Source of the DNA: Candidatus Treponema merdequi
Lineage (GTDB): Bacteria; Spirochaetota; Spirochaetia; Treponematales; Treponemataceae
Direction: 5' to 3'
Assembly: GCA_018064525.1 (NCBI GenBank)
Contig: JAGHVB010000004.1
Span: forward strand, 1-56,710
Length of the DNA: 56,710 bases
Positions 42,280 through 49,981 of the stretch are shown piece after piece (position 1 is the first letter of the stretch; each line of letters opens with the position of its first letter). The position numbers and the translations under genes were made by a program. Below the pieces are notes generated by a model. That model did not search any database, was not told where the DNA came from, and worked only from the letters and a program-made list of their open reading frames with translations.

Positions 42280-43216
42280 ATTTTACATATTTATTAATTT
42301 GTTCTATCCAGTAATCAAGCCACATTGCTTTTAAATCAGCTTTTGACCATTCTTCATCGAACATCTTCTGCATCTTTTCTGAAGTCCATGAGTCGAGTGT
42401 ATTCCATTTTTCTTTATCAATTAATATCATCGGAAGTCCAAGTGATTTAAAATATTTATTCATATAATTATTTTCTACGATTGGAATGACTCCGAGATAA
42501 ATTGCTTCATAAGTTCTATGGCAGTCAAGACCGTTTCCTGCAGGACTTGCTACAAACTGAAAATGAGAAAGTTTTCTGCGGTAAAGATGACAGCTTAACG
42601 GTTTATAAATCTGCTGTGCATTTTTGTTTCTACAGAGAGCCATAAAACATGGTGCACGGCTTTCTGGATTTGTGTTGATAGAAAATCCAAAAATTATTTT
42701 TGGTTCTTTTTTATTTTTTAGATATTTCCCTTTTTTAAAATCAGAAACGGCACCTGCATTATGACGCCATCGGTCTTCAAGTCCGATAGGAAGCGGAGTA
42801 ATTTTTGCAGATTTAATTTCACAGTTCTGGGCAAACCAGTGAATGATATATTTATTCTTTGAAATTTCTTTATGGAAATCTGATTTTATATTAACATCAC
42901 CCTGATGTGTAAGTAAAACAAAAGAACGGTTTACTTTTGAAAGAACTTCTTTTACAAAACTTTCAAGTTTCCAAGAGCTTACAAATACAAGCGGATTTTT
43001 CCTTTCATTGTCAATTTTTGATTTTGAAAAATTATTGATTTCATCAGCATTGCAAAGATGTGTATTATCATATAAAACATCTGCAATTTTTCTATAAGTA
43101 TCTCCGGCAAGATACGGTGCACTTGATGGACGGAGTTTTAATTTACTGTTAACAGTTGAACACAAATCAACAGAAAATTCAAAAGGTAGATTTGACAGAT
43201 AATATAAAAAAGCCAT
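42278..43216 (-). CDS. Exostosin-like glycosyltransferase
   Basis: Cytoplasmic protein of 312 residues with the exostosin (GT47-type) pattern in its second half: PLPIGLEDRWRHN (about 138-150), KIIFGFSINTNPESRAP, and FQFVASPAGNGLDCHRTYEAIYLGVIPIVE (about 217-246). The last segment is the nucleotide-sugar-binding region in which a conserved Glu follows 'HRTY'. No signal or membrane segment. It lies 27 bases downstream of an ABC-2 polysaccharide-export permease gene on the same strand, so it probably adds a sugar to an exported glycan or glycolipid. The acceptor and sugar are unknown. Confidence 0.75.
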   Translation of the reverse strand: MAFLYYLSNLPFEFSVDLCSTVNSKLKLRPSSAPYLAGDTYRKIADVLYDNTHLCNADEINNFSKSKIDNERKNPLVFVSSWKLESFVKEVLSKVNRSFVLLTHQGDVNIKSDFHKEISKNKYIIHWFAQNCEIKSAKITPLPIGLEDRWRHNAGAVSDFKKGKYLKNKKEPKIIFGFSINTNPESRAPCFMALCRNKNAQQIYKPLSCHLYRRKLSHFQFVASPAGNGLDCHRTYEAIYLGVIPIVENNYMNKYFKSLGLPMILIDKEKWNTLDSWTSEKMQKMFDEEWSKADLKAMWLDYWIEQINKYVK

Positions 43217-43243
43217 GTTTCCTCAATAAAAAATTAAATAATA

Positions 43244-44119
43244 TCAGATTACATCAACGAAAGTTCTCTCGTTTTTATTAAATAAAATTAAACCAAAGAA
43301 AAAACATAATGCTGTAATACCAAGACTGATTAATGTCATTAATAAAGGAACTTCTCCGGCTCCGTAAAACCAGATTCTGAAAAGTTCAATTGGTGCACTC
43401 ATCGGATTTACATAGAAAAACCATTTCCATTTTTCAGGAGCCTGAGAGAGAGGGTATACAATTGGTGTTGCATACATTGCAAGCTGAAGTCCGAATCCAA
43501 GAAGCTGGTTTAAGTCACGGTACTTTGTTGTCAGAGAAGAAATAATCATTCCAAGACCGCAGCCTAAAAATCCGATCCATAAAACAAGAAGAGGAAATAG
43601 ACATACTTTCCATGACGGATGAACCGGTGAACCACTGAATATAAAATAAAAATAAAAAACAAGAAGACATGCAAACTGAAGTGCCAGTTTAATCATGTTT
43701 CCGACTGTTGTCGAAATAGGAACTGTAAGACGGGGAAAATAAACTTTTCCAAAGATTCCAGAATTACTTGAAAAAATTGAAGCGGCACTGTTCAGAACTC
43801 CTGTAAAATAAGTCCAGAGCATTGTTCCTGCAAAATAGAAAAGTAAATACGGAACTGAATCAGTACCGATATTGGCAAGTTTTCCAAAAACAAAAGTATA
43901 TGCAACTGTTGTAACAAGCGGCTGAACAATGTACCAGAGAGGTCCAAGAATAGTCTGCTTGTACTGAGTTGTAAAATCTCTTTTTATAAAAAGATAAACA
44001 AGGTCACGATATCTGATGAGTTCTCTTATATGCTTTGAATCTAAAAACTTTGATTTTGGTTCAAGTACTAAATCCCAGTTTTCATCTTCATTTTTAATTG
44101 ATTCTGCTGCTGCTTTCAT
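43244..44119 (-). CDS. ABC-2 type polysaccharide export permease
   Basis: Inner-membrane subunit of a polysaccharide or lipid-linked glycan ABC exporter (Wzm/KpsM/TagG family), 291 residues. LIRYRDLVYLFIKRDFTTQYKQTILGPLWYIVQP (about 33-66) is the cytoplasmic amphipathic gate helix leading into six membrane helices. Also family-typical are AGTMLWTYFTGVL, LVLWIGFLGCGLGMIISSLTTKYRDLNQL, ATPIVYPLS and NPMSAPIELFR. A cognate ATPase (Wzt-type) gene would normally follow but is absent here; the next gene is an exostosin-like glycosyltransferase. The preceding secreted-protein gene ends 35 bases upstream. Either the ATPase is encoded elsewhere or part of a cluster has been lost. Confidence 0.88.
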   Translation of the reverse strand: MKAAAESIKNEDENWDLVLEPKSKFLDSKHIRELIRYRDLVYLFIKRDFTTQYKQTILGPLWYIVQPLVTTVAYTFVFGKLANIGTDSVPYLLFYFAGTMLWTYFTGVLNSAASIFSSNSGIFGKVYFPRLTVPISTTVGNMIKLALQFACLLVFYFYFIFSGSPVHPSWKVCLFPLLVLWIGFLGCGLGMIISSLTTKYRDLNQLLGFGLQLAMYATPIVYPLSQAPEKWKWFFYVNPMSAPIELFRIWFYGAGEVPLLMTLISLGITALCFFFGLILFNKNERTFVDVI

Positions 44120-44154
44120 TTCGTTTCCCTGTTTTTGTTGTATTTTATATTGAA

Positions 44155-44601
44155 TTAGTCCTTAACATATTTTTTGAGTATTTTCAAATTTCTCTGAACT
44201 ACTTTATAATCATCAGCATTTGATTGTACTCTTAAAGTTTCAAAAGGATCTTTTTTACCCATTGATTTTAATAAAGCAAGTGTGTCTGCATCAAGACTTC
44301 CCATTTCTTCTTCCCCGACAGCAAGCGCATAACATACGCCGATCATTCCAACTTTTTTTACTCTGTCAGGACCGGAAATTCCATTTGCTTCAAGAACAGC
44401 TTCTGCTTTTGCAAGGTCTTTTAAATCTCCTGCAGTATTGTTTTTCCAGTTACCAAGCTTATCCATTTCTTTTTCAATTGTTTTATAGTTTTTTGCAAAA
44501 TTCTGTACATCATTGTCTGTAATGCCTGTTTTTGGTGCATTCTGAGCAAATGCTGCAAATCCAAAAAACAAAACTGCTATAGCCGTAAATAATTTTTTCA
44601 T
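44155..44601 (-). CDS. Small exported hypothetical protein
   Basis: Unrecognised 148-residue protein with a classical signal peptide (MKKLFTAIAVLFFGFAAFA, cleavage before QNAPKTG). The mature part is mainly helical and acidic/lysine-rich: VQNFAKNYKTIEKEMDKLGN, LKDLAKAEAVLEANGI, a small hydrophobic stretch VGMIGVCYALAVG, and a basic end YKVVQRNLKILKKYVKD. The start at 44601 is chosen because AAGGAG lies 6 bases upstream (44608-44613); a start further out at 44658 would not begin with the signal. Promoter TTGGAT-17-TATAAT fits upstream. Likely periplasmic; function unknown. Confidence 0.72.
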   Translation of the reverse strand: MKKLFTAIAVLFFGFAAFAQNAPKTGITDNDVQNFAKNYKTIEKEMDKLGNWKNNTAGDLKDLAKAEAVLEANGISGPDRVKKVGMIGVCYALAVGEEEMGSLDADTLALLKSMGKKDPFETLRVQSNADDYKVVQRNLKILKKYVKD

Positions 44602-44629
44602 ATCTAACTCCTTGAAAATAATCTCTAAA

Positions 44630-44658
44630 ATTATACAATATCTTTCAGATTTATCCAA
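44630..44658 (-). promoter_or_regulatory. Promoter of the small exported protein gene
   Basis: On the minus strand, TTGGAT (44658-44653), a 17-base spacer and TATAAT (44635-44630), giving a start near 44623 and a leader of about 22 bases with AAGGAG. It diverges from the argJ promoter, whose operator sites begin about 30 bases away. Confidence 0.5.
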
Positions 44659-44685
44659 TATATGTTATTAATTTACATAAATCTA

Positions 44686-44732
44686 TTGCATAAATATGCA
44701 TAAATCTGTATATTGATTGCATAAATATTTAT
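44686..44732 (+). promoter_or_regulatory. ARG-box-like double operator overlapping the argJ promoter
   Basis: Two 14-base sites, TGCATAAATATGCA (44687-44700, a perfect inverted repeat) and TGCATAAATATTTA (44718-44731), each match the ArgR consensus TGAATWWWWATTCA at 12 of 14 positions. Their centres are 31 bases apart. A promoter TTGCAT (44686-44691), 17-base spacer, TATATT (44709-44714) fits between them, so site 1 covers the -35 box and site 2 the transcription start near 44721. ArgR-type repression by arginine is inferred; argR is not in the window. Confidence 0.6.
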
Positions 44733-44759
44733 CAGTGGAATTTTAAGAAATTCCATCTG
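44733..44759 (+). other. argJ leader hairpin
   Basis: TGGAATTT (44736-44743), loop TAAG, AAATTCCA (44748-44755), extendable by CAG/CTG with one bulged base. It lies in the 5' untranslated region, followed by AAAGGAG (44768-44774) and the ATG at 44782. It lacks a T tract, so mRNA stability or translation control is more likely than termination. Confidence 0.45.
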
Positions 44760-44781
44760 AAATATCCAAAGGAGTAAAAAT

Positions 44782-46068
44782 ATGCAGGATTCAATCACAT
44801 TTATTGATGGTGGTGTTACAGCGCCGCTTGGATTTACAGCAAACGGTTATCATTGTGGAATCAAGGCAGGACGCGAAAAAAATGATACAGCGCTTGTCTA
44901 TTCAGAAAAAGTTTGCAATGCAGCAGGTGTTTTTACTTCTAACCGCGTAAAAGCAGAAAGCGTAAAATATACACAGAAAGTAATCGCAAAAGGAAAAGCA
45001 CAGGCCGCAATTGTAAATGTCGGATATGCAAATGCATGTACAGGAGAAGAAGGTGCACAGGTTGCAAAAACAATGGCAGAATGTACTGCTAAAGAACTTG
45101 GAATTACACCTGATACTGTCATTGTATGTTCCACTGGAATCATCGGTCAGCAGGTTCCTGTTGAAAAAATTGTAAGCAATATTTCTAATTTGAAAAACGG
45201 TCTTTCTAAAGAAGGTCATAAAGAAGCAAGAATCGGAATCATGACAACTGACACTCAGTACAAAGAGTGTGCAGTTACTTTTGAAATCGGCGGAAAAAAA
45301 GTCACGATGGGAACAATGTGCAAAGGTTCCGGAATGATTCACATCAACATGGGAACAATGCTCGGCTTTATAACAACTGACTGTGCAATTTCTTCTAAGA
45401 TGCTTGATAAAGCGCTTCACGAATCAATTCTTTCAACTTACAACTGTGTTTCTGTTGACGGTGATACAAGTACAAATGATACTCTTACAATTCTTGCAAA
45501 TGGAATGGCAGGTAACAAAGAAATCAAATCAGTAGGAAAAGATTTTGATGCGTTCTGCAATGCACTCAATGCGATGAATAAAATCATGGCAATGAAGATT
45601 GCAGCAGATGGAGAAGGTGCAAGCCGTTTAGTTGAATGTACTGTAACTGGAGCCAAATCTGTACAGATCGCCCGCGGACTTGCAAAAGAAATCATCAGAT
45701 CAAATCTTGTTAAAGCTGCAATGTTTGGAAAAGATGCAAACTGCGGAAGAATTCTCTGTGCTATGGGTTACTCAGGTTTTGAATTTAATCCTGAAAAAAC
45801 ATGCGTTTATTTTTCAAGCAAGCCTGATGGAAAAAGATATTTCGAAGTTCCATCTGACGGAAAAGTTGATGTGAACGGAGTTGAATCAATCGAAGTTGTT
45901 CACAATGGAGTCGGACTTTCTTTTGATGAAGAAAAAGCAGAAAAGATTTTGTCTGGTGAAGCAATTGAAATCTATGTTACACTTGAAGACGGTAAAGCAA
46001 CTGCCCAGGCATGGGGCTGTGATCTGACATATGATTATGTAAAGATCAATGGCGATTACAGAAGTTAA
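44782..46068 (+). CDS. argJ: Bifunctional ornithine acetyltransferase / N-acetylglutamate synthase
   Basis: ArgJ moves the acetyl group from N-acetylornithine to glutamate, recycling it in arginine synthesis; some forms also use acetyl-CoA. The 428 residues contain the autoprocessing region KGSGMIHINMGTMLGFITTD (181-200), in which Thr192 would become the N-terminal nucleophile of the beta chain. The residue before it is Gly191, where the common family form has Ala-Thr. Other marks are VCSTGIIGQQVP (115-126, oxyanion hole) and the GRILCAMGYSGFEFNPEK segment near the C-terminus. AAAGGAG lies 7 bases before the ATG. First gene of an argJ–argB–argD operon under the ARG-box-like operator; no argC is present. 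Confidence 0.95.
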   Translation: MQDSITFIDGGVTAPLGFTANGYHCGIKAGREKNDTALVYSEKVCNAAGVFTSNRVKAESVKYTQKVIAKGKAQAAIVNVGYANACTGEEGAQVAKTMAECTAKELGITPDTVIVCSTGIIGQQVPVEKIVSNISNLKNGLSKEGHKEARIGIMTTDTQYKECAVTFEIGGKKVTMGTMCKGSGMIHINMGTMLGFITTDCAISSKMLDKALHESILSTYNCVSVDGDTSTNDTLTILANGMAGNKEIKSVGKDFDAFCNALNAMNKIMAMKIAADGEGASRLVECTVTGAKSVQIARGLAKEIIRSNLVKAAMFGKDANCGRILCAMGYSGFEFNPEKTCVYFSSKPDGKRYFEVPSDGKVDVNGVESIEVVHNGVGLSFDEEKAEKILSGEAIEIYVTLEDGKATAQAWGCDLTYDYVKINGDYRS

Positions 46069-46106
46069 CCTTTAGTTTAAGAAAATATTTTTAAGGAATT
46101 GATTTT

Positions 46107-46982
46107 ATGAATAAAGAAGAAATAAGTACATTAACAACTGAACAGTGGTCTGAAGTTCTCGTTCAGTCACTTCCATATTTCAAGCAGTGGGTTGGAAAAG
46201 TTGTAGTTGTAAAATACGGCGGAAACGCAATGCTTAACGAACAGCTCAAGCAGGCTGTAATGGAAGATATCGTTCTTCTTAACACAATAGGAATTAAAGT
46301 AGTTCTCGTTCATGGTGGCGGACCTGAAATCAATCATATGCTTGAACGTGTAGGAAAAGAATCAAAGTTTGTTGATGGTCTCCGCTATACAGATGCCGAA
46401 ACTATGGAAATCGTACAGATGGTTTTGACTGGAAAATTGAATAAAGACATTGTCGGCATCCTTCTTCAGAAAGGTGGAAAGGCAATCGGACTTTCTGGTG
46501 TAGATTCCGGACTTTTGCGTGCAAAGAAAACAGAAAAAGATTTGGGATTTGTTGGAGACGTAACAGAAGTTAATCCAAAGATTCTTGAAACACTTTTGGC
46601 ACAGGATTTTATTCCTGTTGTTTCTACAGTTGCTCTTGGAGAAGACGGAGACGAAGCCCGCTACAACATCAATGCTGATACAGCGGCTGCAAAAATTGCA
46701 GTTGCGTTAAAGGCAGAAAAATTTGTTCAGCTTACAAATGTCCCTGGAATCTTACGAAATGTTGATGATCCGTCAACTTTGATCAAACGAATCGAGCGTA
46801 CAGCAATCGGTTCGCTCAAAGCAACAGGCGTAATCGCAGGCGGAATGATTCCAAAAATTGAATGCTGTGAAACAGCGCTCAACGGCGGAGTTCCACGAAC
46901 ACATATCATTGACGGACGCGTTCCACATTCACTTTTAATTGAAATGTTCTCAGACCGCGGTATTGGAACAATGATTTATTAA
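46107..46982 (+). CDS. argB: Acetylglutamate kinase
   Basis: Phosphorylates N-acetylglutamate, usually the arginine-inhibited step of the pathway. The 291 residues show VVVKYGGNAMLNEQ (32-45, with the catalytic Lys in KYGGNAM), VLVHGGGPEINHML (67-80), and the C-terminal NINADTAAAKIAVALKAEKFVQLTNVPGIL (about 190-219) with TGVIAGGMIPKIECC. The N-terminal extension of about 28 residues (LTTEQWSEVLVQSLPYFKQW) is the helix that in arginine-sensitive, hexameric NAGKs links dimers, so feedback inhibition by arginine is likely. AAGGAA lies upstream. It is 38 bases after argJ. Confidence 0.95.
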   Translation: MNKEEISTLTTEQWSEVLVQSLPYFKQWVGKVVVVKYGGNAMLNEQLKQAVMEDIVLLNTIGIKVVLVHGGGPEINHMLERVGKESKFVDGLRYTDAETMEIVQMVLTGKLNKDIVGILLQKGGKAIGLSGVDSGLLRAKKTEKDLGFVGDVTEVNPKILETLLAQDFIPVVSTVALGEDGDEARYNINADTAAAKIAVALKAEKFVQLTNVPGILRNVDDPSTLIKRIERTAIGSLKATGVIAGGMIPKIECCETALNGGVPRTHIIDGRVPHSLLIEMFSDRGIGTMIY

Positions 46983-46988
46983 TCACGC

Positions 46989-47042
46989 GGAACTTAAATT
47001 GAAATACGGTATTGGAAAAATAATCCAATTCTTATAAGTTCC
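46989..47042 (+). other. Intercistronic hairpin between argB and argD
   Basis: GGAACTTA (46989-46996) pairs with TAAGTTCC (47035-47042), and an inner ATTGGA (47011-47016) with TCCAAT (47024-47029). No T tract follows, so it is more likely an RNA-processing or stability element than a terminator. AAGGAG for argD follows at 47055-47060. Confidence 0.5.
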
Positions 47043-47066
47043 ACTTGAAGTTTTAAGGAGAAAATT

Positions 47067-48239
47067 ATGGAAAAATTAATAGTAAATAATTACGGAAGTT
47101 TTGATGTCACATTTGTAAAATCCAAAGGTTCTACAATGTGGGATTCAACTGGAAAAAAATATATCGACTTTATCGCAGGAATCGGTGTTAACTGTCTCGG
47201 ACACAATTATAAACCGCTTGTAAAAGCAATTTCAAAACAGGCAAAAAAACAGATTCATATTTCAAATTATTATTTTTCAGATGTTGGTGCCTGTTATGCA
47301 ATTGACCTTCTTGAATCACTTGGCTTTGACAGAGGATATTTTGGAAACTCAGGAGCTGAAGCAAACGAAGCTGCAATCAAGCTTGCAAGAAAATATGGCC
47401 AGCTTAACGGCGGTGAAAAAAGAAAAACAATCGTAACACTTGAGTCATCATTCCACGGAAGAACACTTGCAACACTTACAGCAACCGGTCAGGACAGATT
47501 CCATCCTGACTGCTTTGCTCCATATCCAATGGGATTTAAAACAATCAAGGCAAACGATTTTGATTCACTCGCAGGCGCTTTTGATGATACAACGGCAGCA
47601 CTTTTTATTGAATGCATTCAGGGTGAAGGCGGTGTAAATCTTATTGATAGAGAATGGGCAATGGCTGCTGCAAAAGCTGCAAGGGATGCTGGGGCTATCG
47701 TAATGTGTGACGAAGTTCAGACTGGAGTTGGAAGAACAGGAAGTTTTCTTGCAAGTGATGATCTTGGAATTGAACCGGAAGTCGTAACTCTGGCAAAAGG
47801 TATTGCCGGTGGAATTCCGATGGGTGCATGTCTTTTCAGAGGAAAGGCAAAAGATGTTTTTGCTGCAGGTGATCATCAGTCAACATTTGCCGGAAATCCT
47901 CTTGCTTGTGCAGCCGCTCAGGTTGTTCTTGATACAGTTAACGACAAAGATTTCCTGAATGAAGTTATCAACAAAGGTGATTATATCAGAAACATCATCA
48001 AGTCATGGGACATTCCTATCGTAAAAGAAGTAAGGGGAAAAGGTCTTATGATCGGAACTCAGATAGATACAAAAGTAAAACCTTTTGACATTGAAGTAAA
48101 ATGTCTTGAAAAAGGTCTTTGTACAACTGTTGCCGGAAGCGATGTCGTAAGATTTTTACCGCCGCTCACAATTTCTTATGACGAAATTGATGCAGGACTC
48201 AAAATCTATAAAGATGTTCTCGAAGAATTTTCAAAATAA
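47067..48239 (+). CDS. argD: Acetylornithine aminotransferase
   Basis: PLP enzyme converting N-acetylglutamate semialdehyde to N-acetylornithine, 390 residues. The landmarks of class III aminotransferases are present: YFGNSGAEANEAAIKLARKY (91-110), TLESSFHGRTLATLTATGQ (124-142), the cofactor-ring Asp and base in IVMCDEVQTGVGRTG (211-225), Schiff-base Lys244 in TLAKGIAGGIPMGA, and STFAGNPLACAAA. The shape is that of ArgD rather than ornithine aminotransferase, in keeping with its place after argJ and argB. AAGGAG lies 6 bases before the ATG. The argC-encoded reductase step is missing from the cluster. Confidence 0.93.
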   Translation: MEKLIVNNYGSFDVTFVKSKGSTMWDSTGKKYIDFIAGIGVNCLGHNYKPLVKAISKQAKKQIHISNYYFSDVGACYAIDLLESLGFDRGYFGNSGAEANEAAIKLARKYGQLNGGEKRKTIVTLESSFHGRTLATLTATGQDRFHPDCFAPYPMGFKTIKANDFDSLAGAFDDTTAALFIECIQGEGGVNLIDREWAMAAAKAARDAGAIVMCDEVQTGVGRTGSFLASDDLGIEPEVVTLAKGIAGGIPMGACLFRGKAKDVFAAGDHQSTFAGNPLACAAAQVVLDTVNDKDFLNEVINKGDYIRNIIKSWDIPIVKEVRGKGLMIGTQIDTKVKPFDIEVKCLEKGLCTTVAGSDVVRFLPPLTISYDEIDAGLKIYKDVLEEFSK

Positions 48240-48249
48240 TTAAACTAAA

Positions 48250-48281
48250 ATACCACAGTACTGATAATGCTGTGGTATAAT
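48250..48281 (+). terminator. Hairpin after argD, overlapping a possible -10 box of the next gene
   Basis: ATACCACAG (48250-48258) pairs with CTGTGGTAT (48270-48278), followed by AATTTT. It could end the arg operon weakly. The 3' arm also contains TATAAT (48276-48281), 18 bases before the start codon of the pyrophosphatase gene; no good -35 box is visible. Confidence 0.5.
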
Positions 48282-48299
48282 TTTAAAATAGTGAACAAT

Positions 48300-49955
48300 A
48301 TGGAAAAAACAGTTTATATCATCGGACATAAAAATCCTGACACTGATGCGATTGCATCAAGTGTCGGATATGCTGCTCTTAAAAATCTTCTTGGATTTAA
48401 AAATTACAAAGCAGCACGTGCTGGCCATTTAAATCCGCAGACTGCATATATTTTTAAGAAATTTAATCTTTCCCGTCCTGAATATTTTCAGGATCTTCAG
48501 CCAAAGGTTAAATATTATATGCCGAAAATTTTTGAGACGGTTGATGAAAATGTTCCGGTTTGGGAAGCACTCGGAAGAATGGAATCGACAGGCCTTCGAG
48601 TACTTCCAGTAACTGACCGTAATGGAAAATATCAGTCTCTTTTGCATTATTCAGCTTTTGCCCAGAAAATTTTAACTGTTTTAAATCCGGAAAAACCACG
48701 TCCTATTGCAACAAGCATTAATCTGATTCAGAAAACTTTAAATGCTCAGCCAGTAATTACAAATCCTGATGATGAAAAATTATTGAAATATACTATTCTT
48801 GTCGGCTCTTCATCAACAGAATCTTTTGGAGAAAAATTAAAAAGTCACGAAACTGAAAATGTAATTGTAATTGCAAGTAACCGTGAAGATTTAATTAAAC
48901 TTACAGTCGAAAATAATATTAAGCTTTTGATTCTGACATCTGGTTTTGTTTTAAATAAAGAACTCAGAACTCTTGCAGAACAGCATGGCGTTTCAGTAAT
49001 AATTTCTCCTTACAGGACATCTCCGACATCAATGCTTATAGCTTATTCAATGCCTGTAAGCGTTATCGGTGATCTTGAAATTGTTCCAGTTCATCCGGAT
49101 GATACTTTGACAAAAATACAGTCGGCTCTTAAAAACAGTCCGTGCCGTTATCTTCCTGTTGTAGATGAACATAATGTTGTTGTCGGAGTAATTTCTGAAC
49201 ATGATCTTGTTCTTGAACCGAATGTCGAGTTTATTCTTGTTGATCACAATGAAATGAGTCAGGCTATCGATGGAATTGAAAATTACAAGATTCTTGAAGT
49301 GATTGACCATCACAGAATCGGAACTTTATCAACTGCTTATCCGATTACATTCATTAATAAACCTGTCGGATCAACTTCCACTTTAATCACAAATCTTTAT
49401 AAGGAATACCGTGTTTCAATTCCTAAAGATATTGCTTCTTTGCTTTTATGTGGAATTTTAAGTGATACGCTCGGTCTTGCATCTGCTACTACAACAGATT
49501 TTGACCGCGAAATTGCAGAATATCTTTCAAGCATTACAAATCTCGATATAAAAGAATTAAGCAATGAGATACTTCTTGCCGGAAGTAAAATTACCGGTCG
49601 TAAACCATCTGAACTTGTTGCACAGGATATGAAAGTTTACAACGATTCCAGAATAACTTATACAATCAGTCAGATTGAAGTAGGAAATACAAAAGAAATT
49701 CTTGATCACAAAGAAGAATTTCTGTCAGAACTTGAACTTCAGAGAAAAACAAACAAAGCTCTTTTTTCTGCAATTCTCGTAACTGATATTACTCAGCTTT
49801 CAAGCATTCTTCTTCTTTCGTCTGATGATGAATTTAAGCCTTTTGTTACATTCCCAAAACTTGAAGAAAATGTTTATTACCTTCAGGGAGTTGTTTCAAG
49901 AAAAAAACAGCTTTTACCTCTTATTGCAGAACAGGTGAGTGCATATCAGGGATAG
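48300..49955 (+). CDS. Family II (Mn-dependent) inorganic pyrophosphatase with CBS and DRTGG domains
   Basis: Hydrolyses pyrophosphate made in biosynthesis; the CBS insert binds AMP/ATP and, with DRTGG, diadenosine polyphosphates in studied members. Over 551 residues: catalytic DHH domain with GHKNPDTDAIASS (9-21, metal ligands His10, Asp14, Asp16), a first CBS motif (about 60-118), a DRTGG-type domain (about 130-250), a second CBS motif (IVPVHPDDTLTKIQSA to VVVGVISEHDLV), then VIDHHRIGTL with the DHH triad, the SDT loop and the DHHA2 domain ending in SRKKQLLP with the catalytic SRKKQ. ATG 48300 gives the usual EKTVYIIGHKNPD opening; a start at 48267 would lie inside the hairpin. No Shine-Dalgarno is evident. 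Confidence 0.92.
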   Translation: MEKTVYIIGHKNPDTDAIASSVGYAALKNLLGFKNYKAARAGHLNPQTAYIFKKFNLSRPEYFQDLQPKVKYYMPKIFETVDENVPVWEALGRMESTGLRVLPVTDRNGKYQSLLHYSAFAQKILTVLNPEKPRPIATSINLIQKTLNAQPVITNPDDEKLLKYTILVGSSSTESFGEKLKSHETENVIVIASNREDLIKLTVENNIKLLILTSGFVLNKELRTLAEQHGVSVIISPYRTSPTSMLIAYSMPVSVIGDLEIVPVHPDDTLTKIQSALKNSPCRYLPVVDEHNVVVGVISEHDLVLEPNVEFILVDHNEMSQAIDGIENYKILEVIDHHRIGTLSTAYPITFINKPVGSTSTLITNLYKEYRVSIPKDIASLLLCGILSDTLGLASATTTDFDREIAEYLSSITNLDIKELSNEILLAGSKITGRKPSELVAQDMKVYNDSRITYTISQIEVGNTKEILDHKEEFLSELELQRKTNKALFSAILVTDITQLSSILLLSSDDEFKPFVTFPKLEENVYYLQGVVSRKKQLLPLIAEQVSAYQG

Positions 49956-49981
49956 ACTGCTTTTGCAGACAGAATAGATAA

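Noticed and set aside
44902-45420. Minus-strand open frame of 172 codons inside argJ
   Set aside because: Cys/Ser/Phe-rich translation typical of the reverse strand of a real gene, without start signals; argJ is unmistakable on plus.
48267-48299. N-terminal extension of the pyrophosphatase
   Set aside because: It begins inside a hairpin, and the family opening starts at the ATG at 48300.
49956-49981. Terminator between the pyrophosphatase and GGDEF genes
   Set aside because: Only a four-pair CTGC/GCAG stem with no clear T run directly after; too weak to list.
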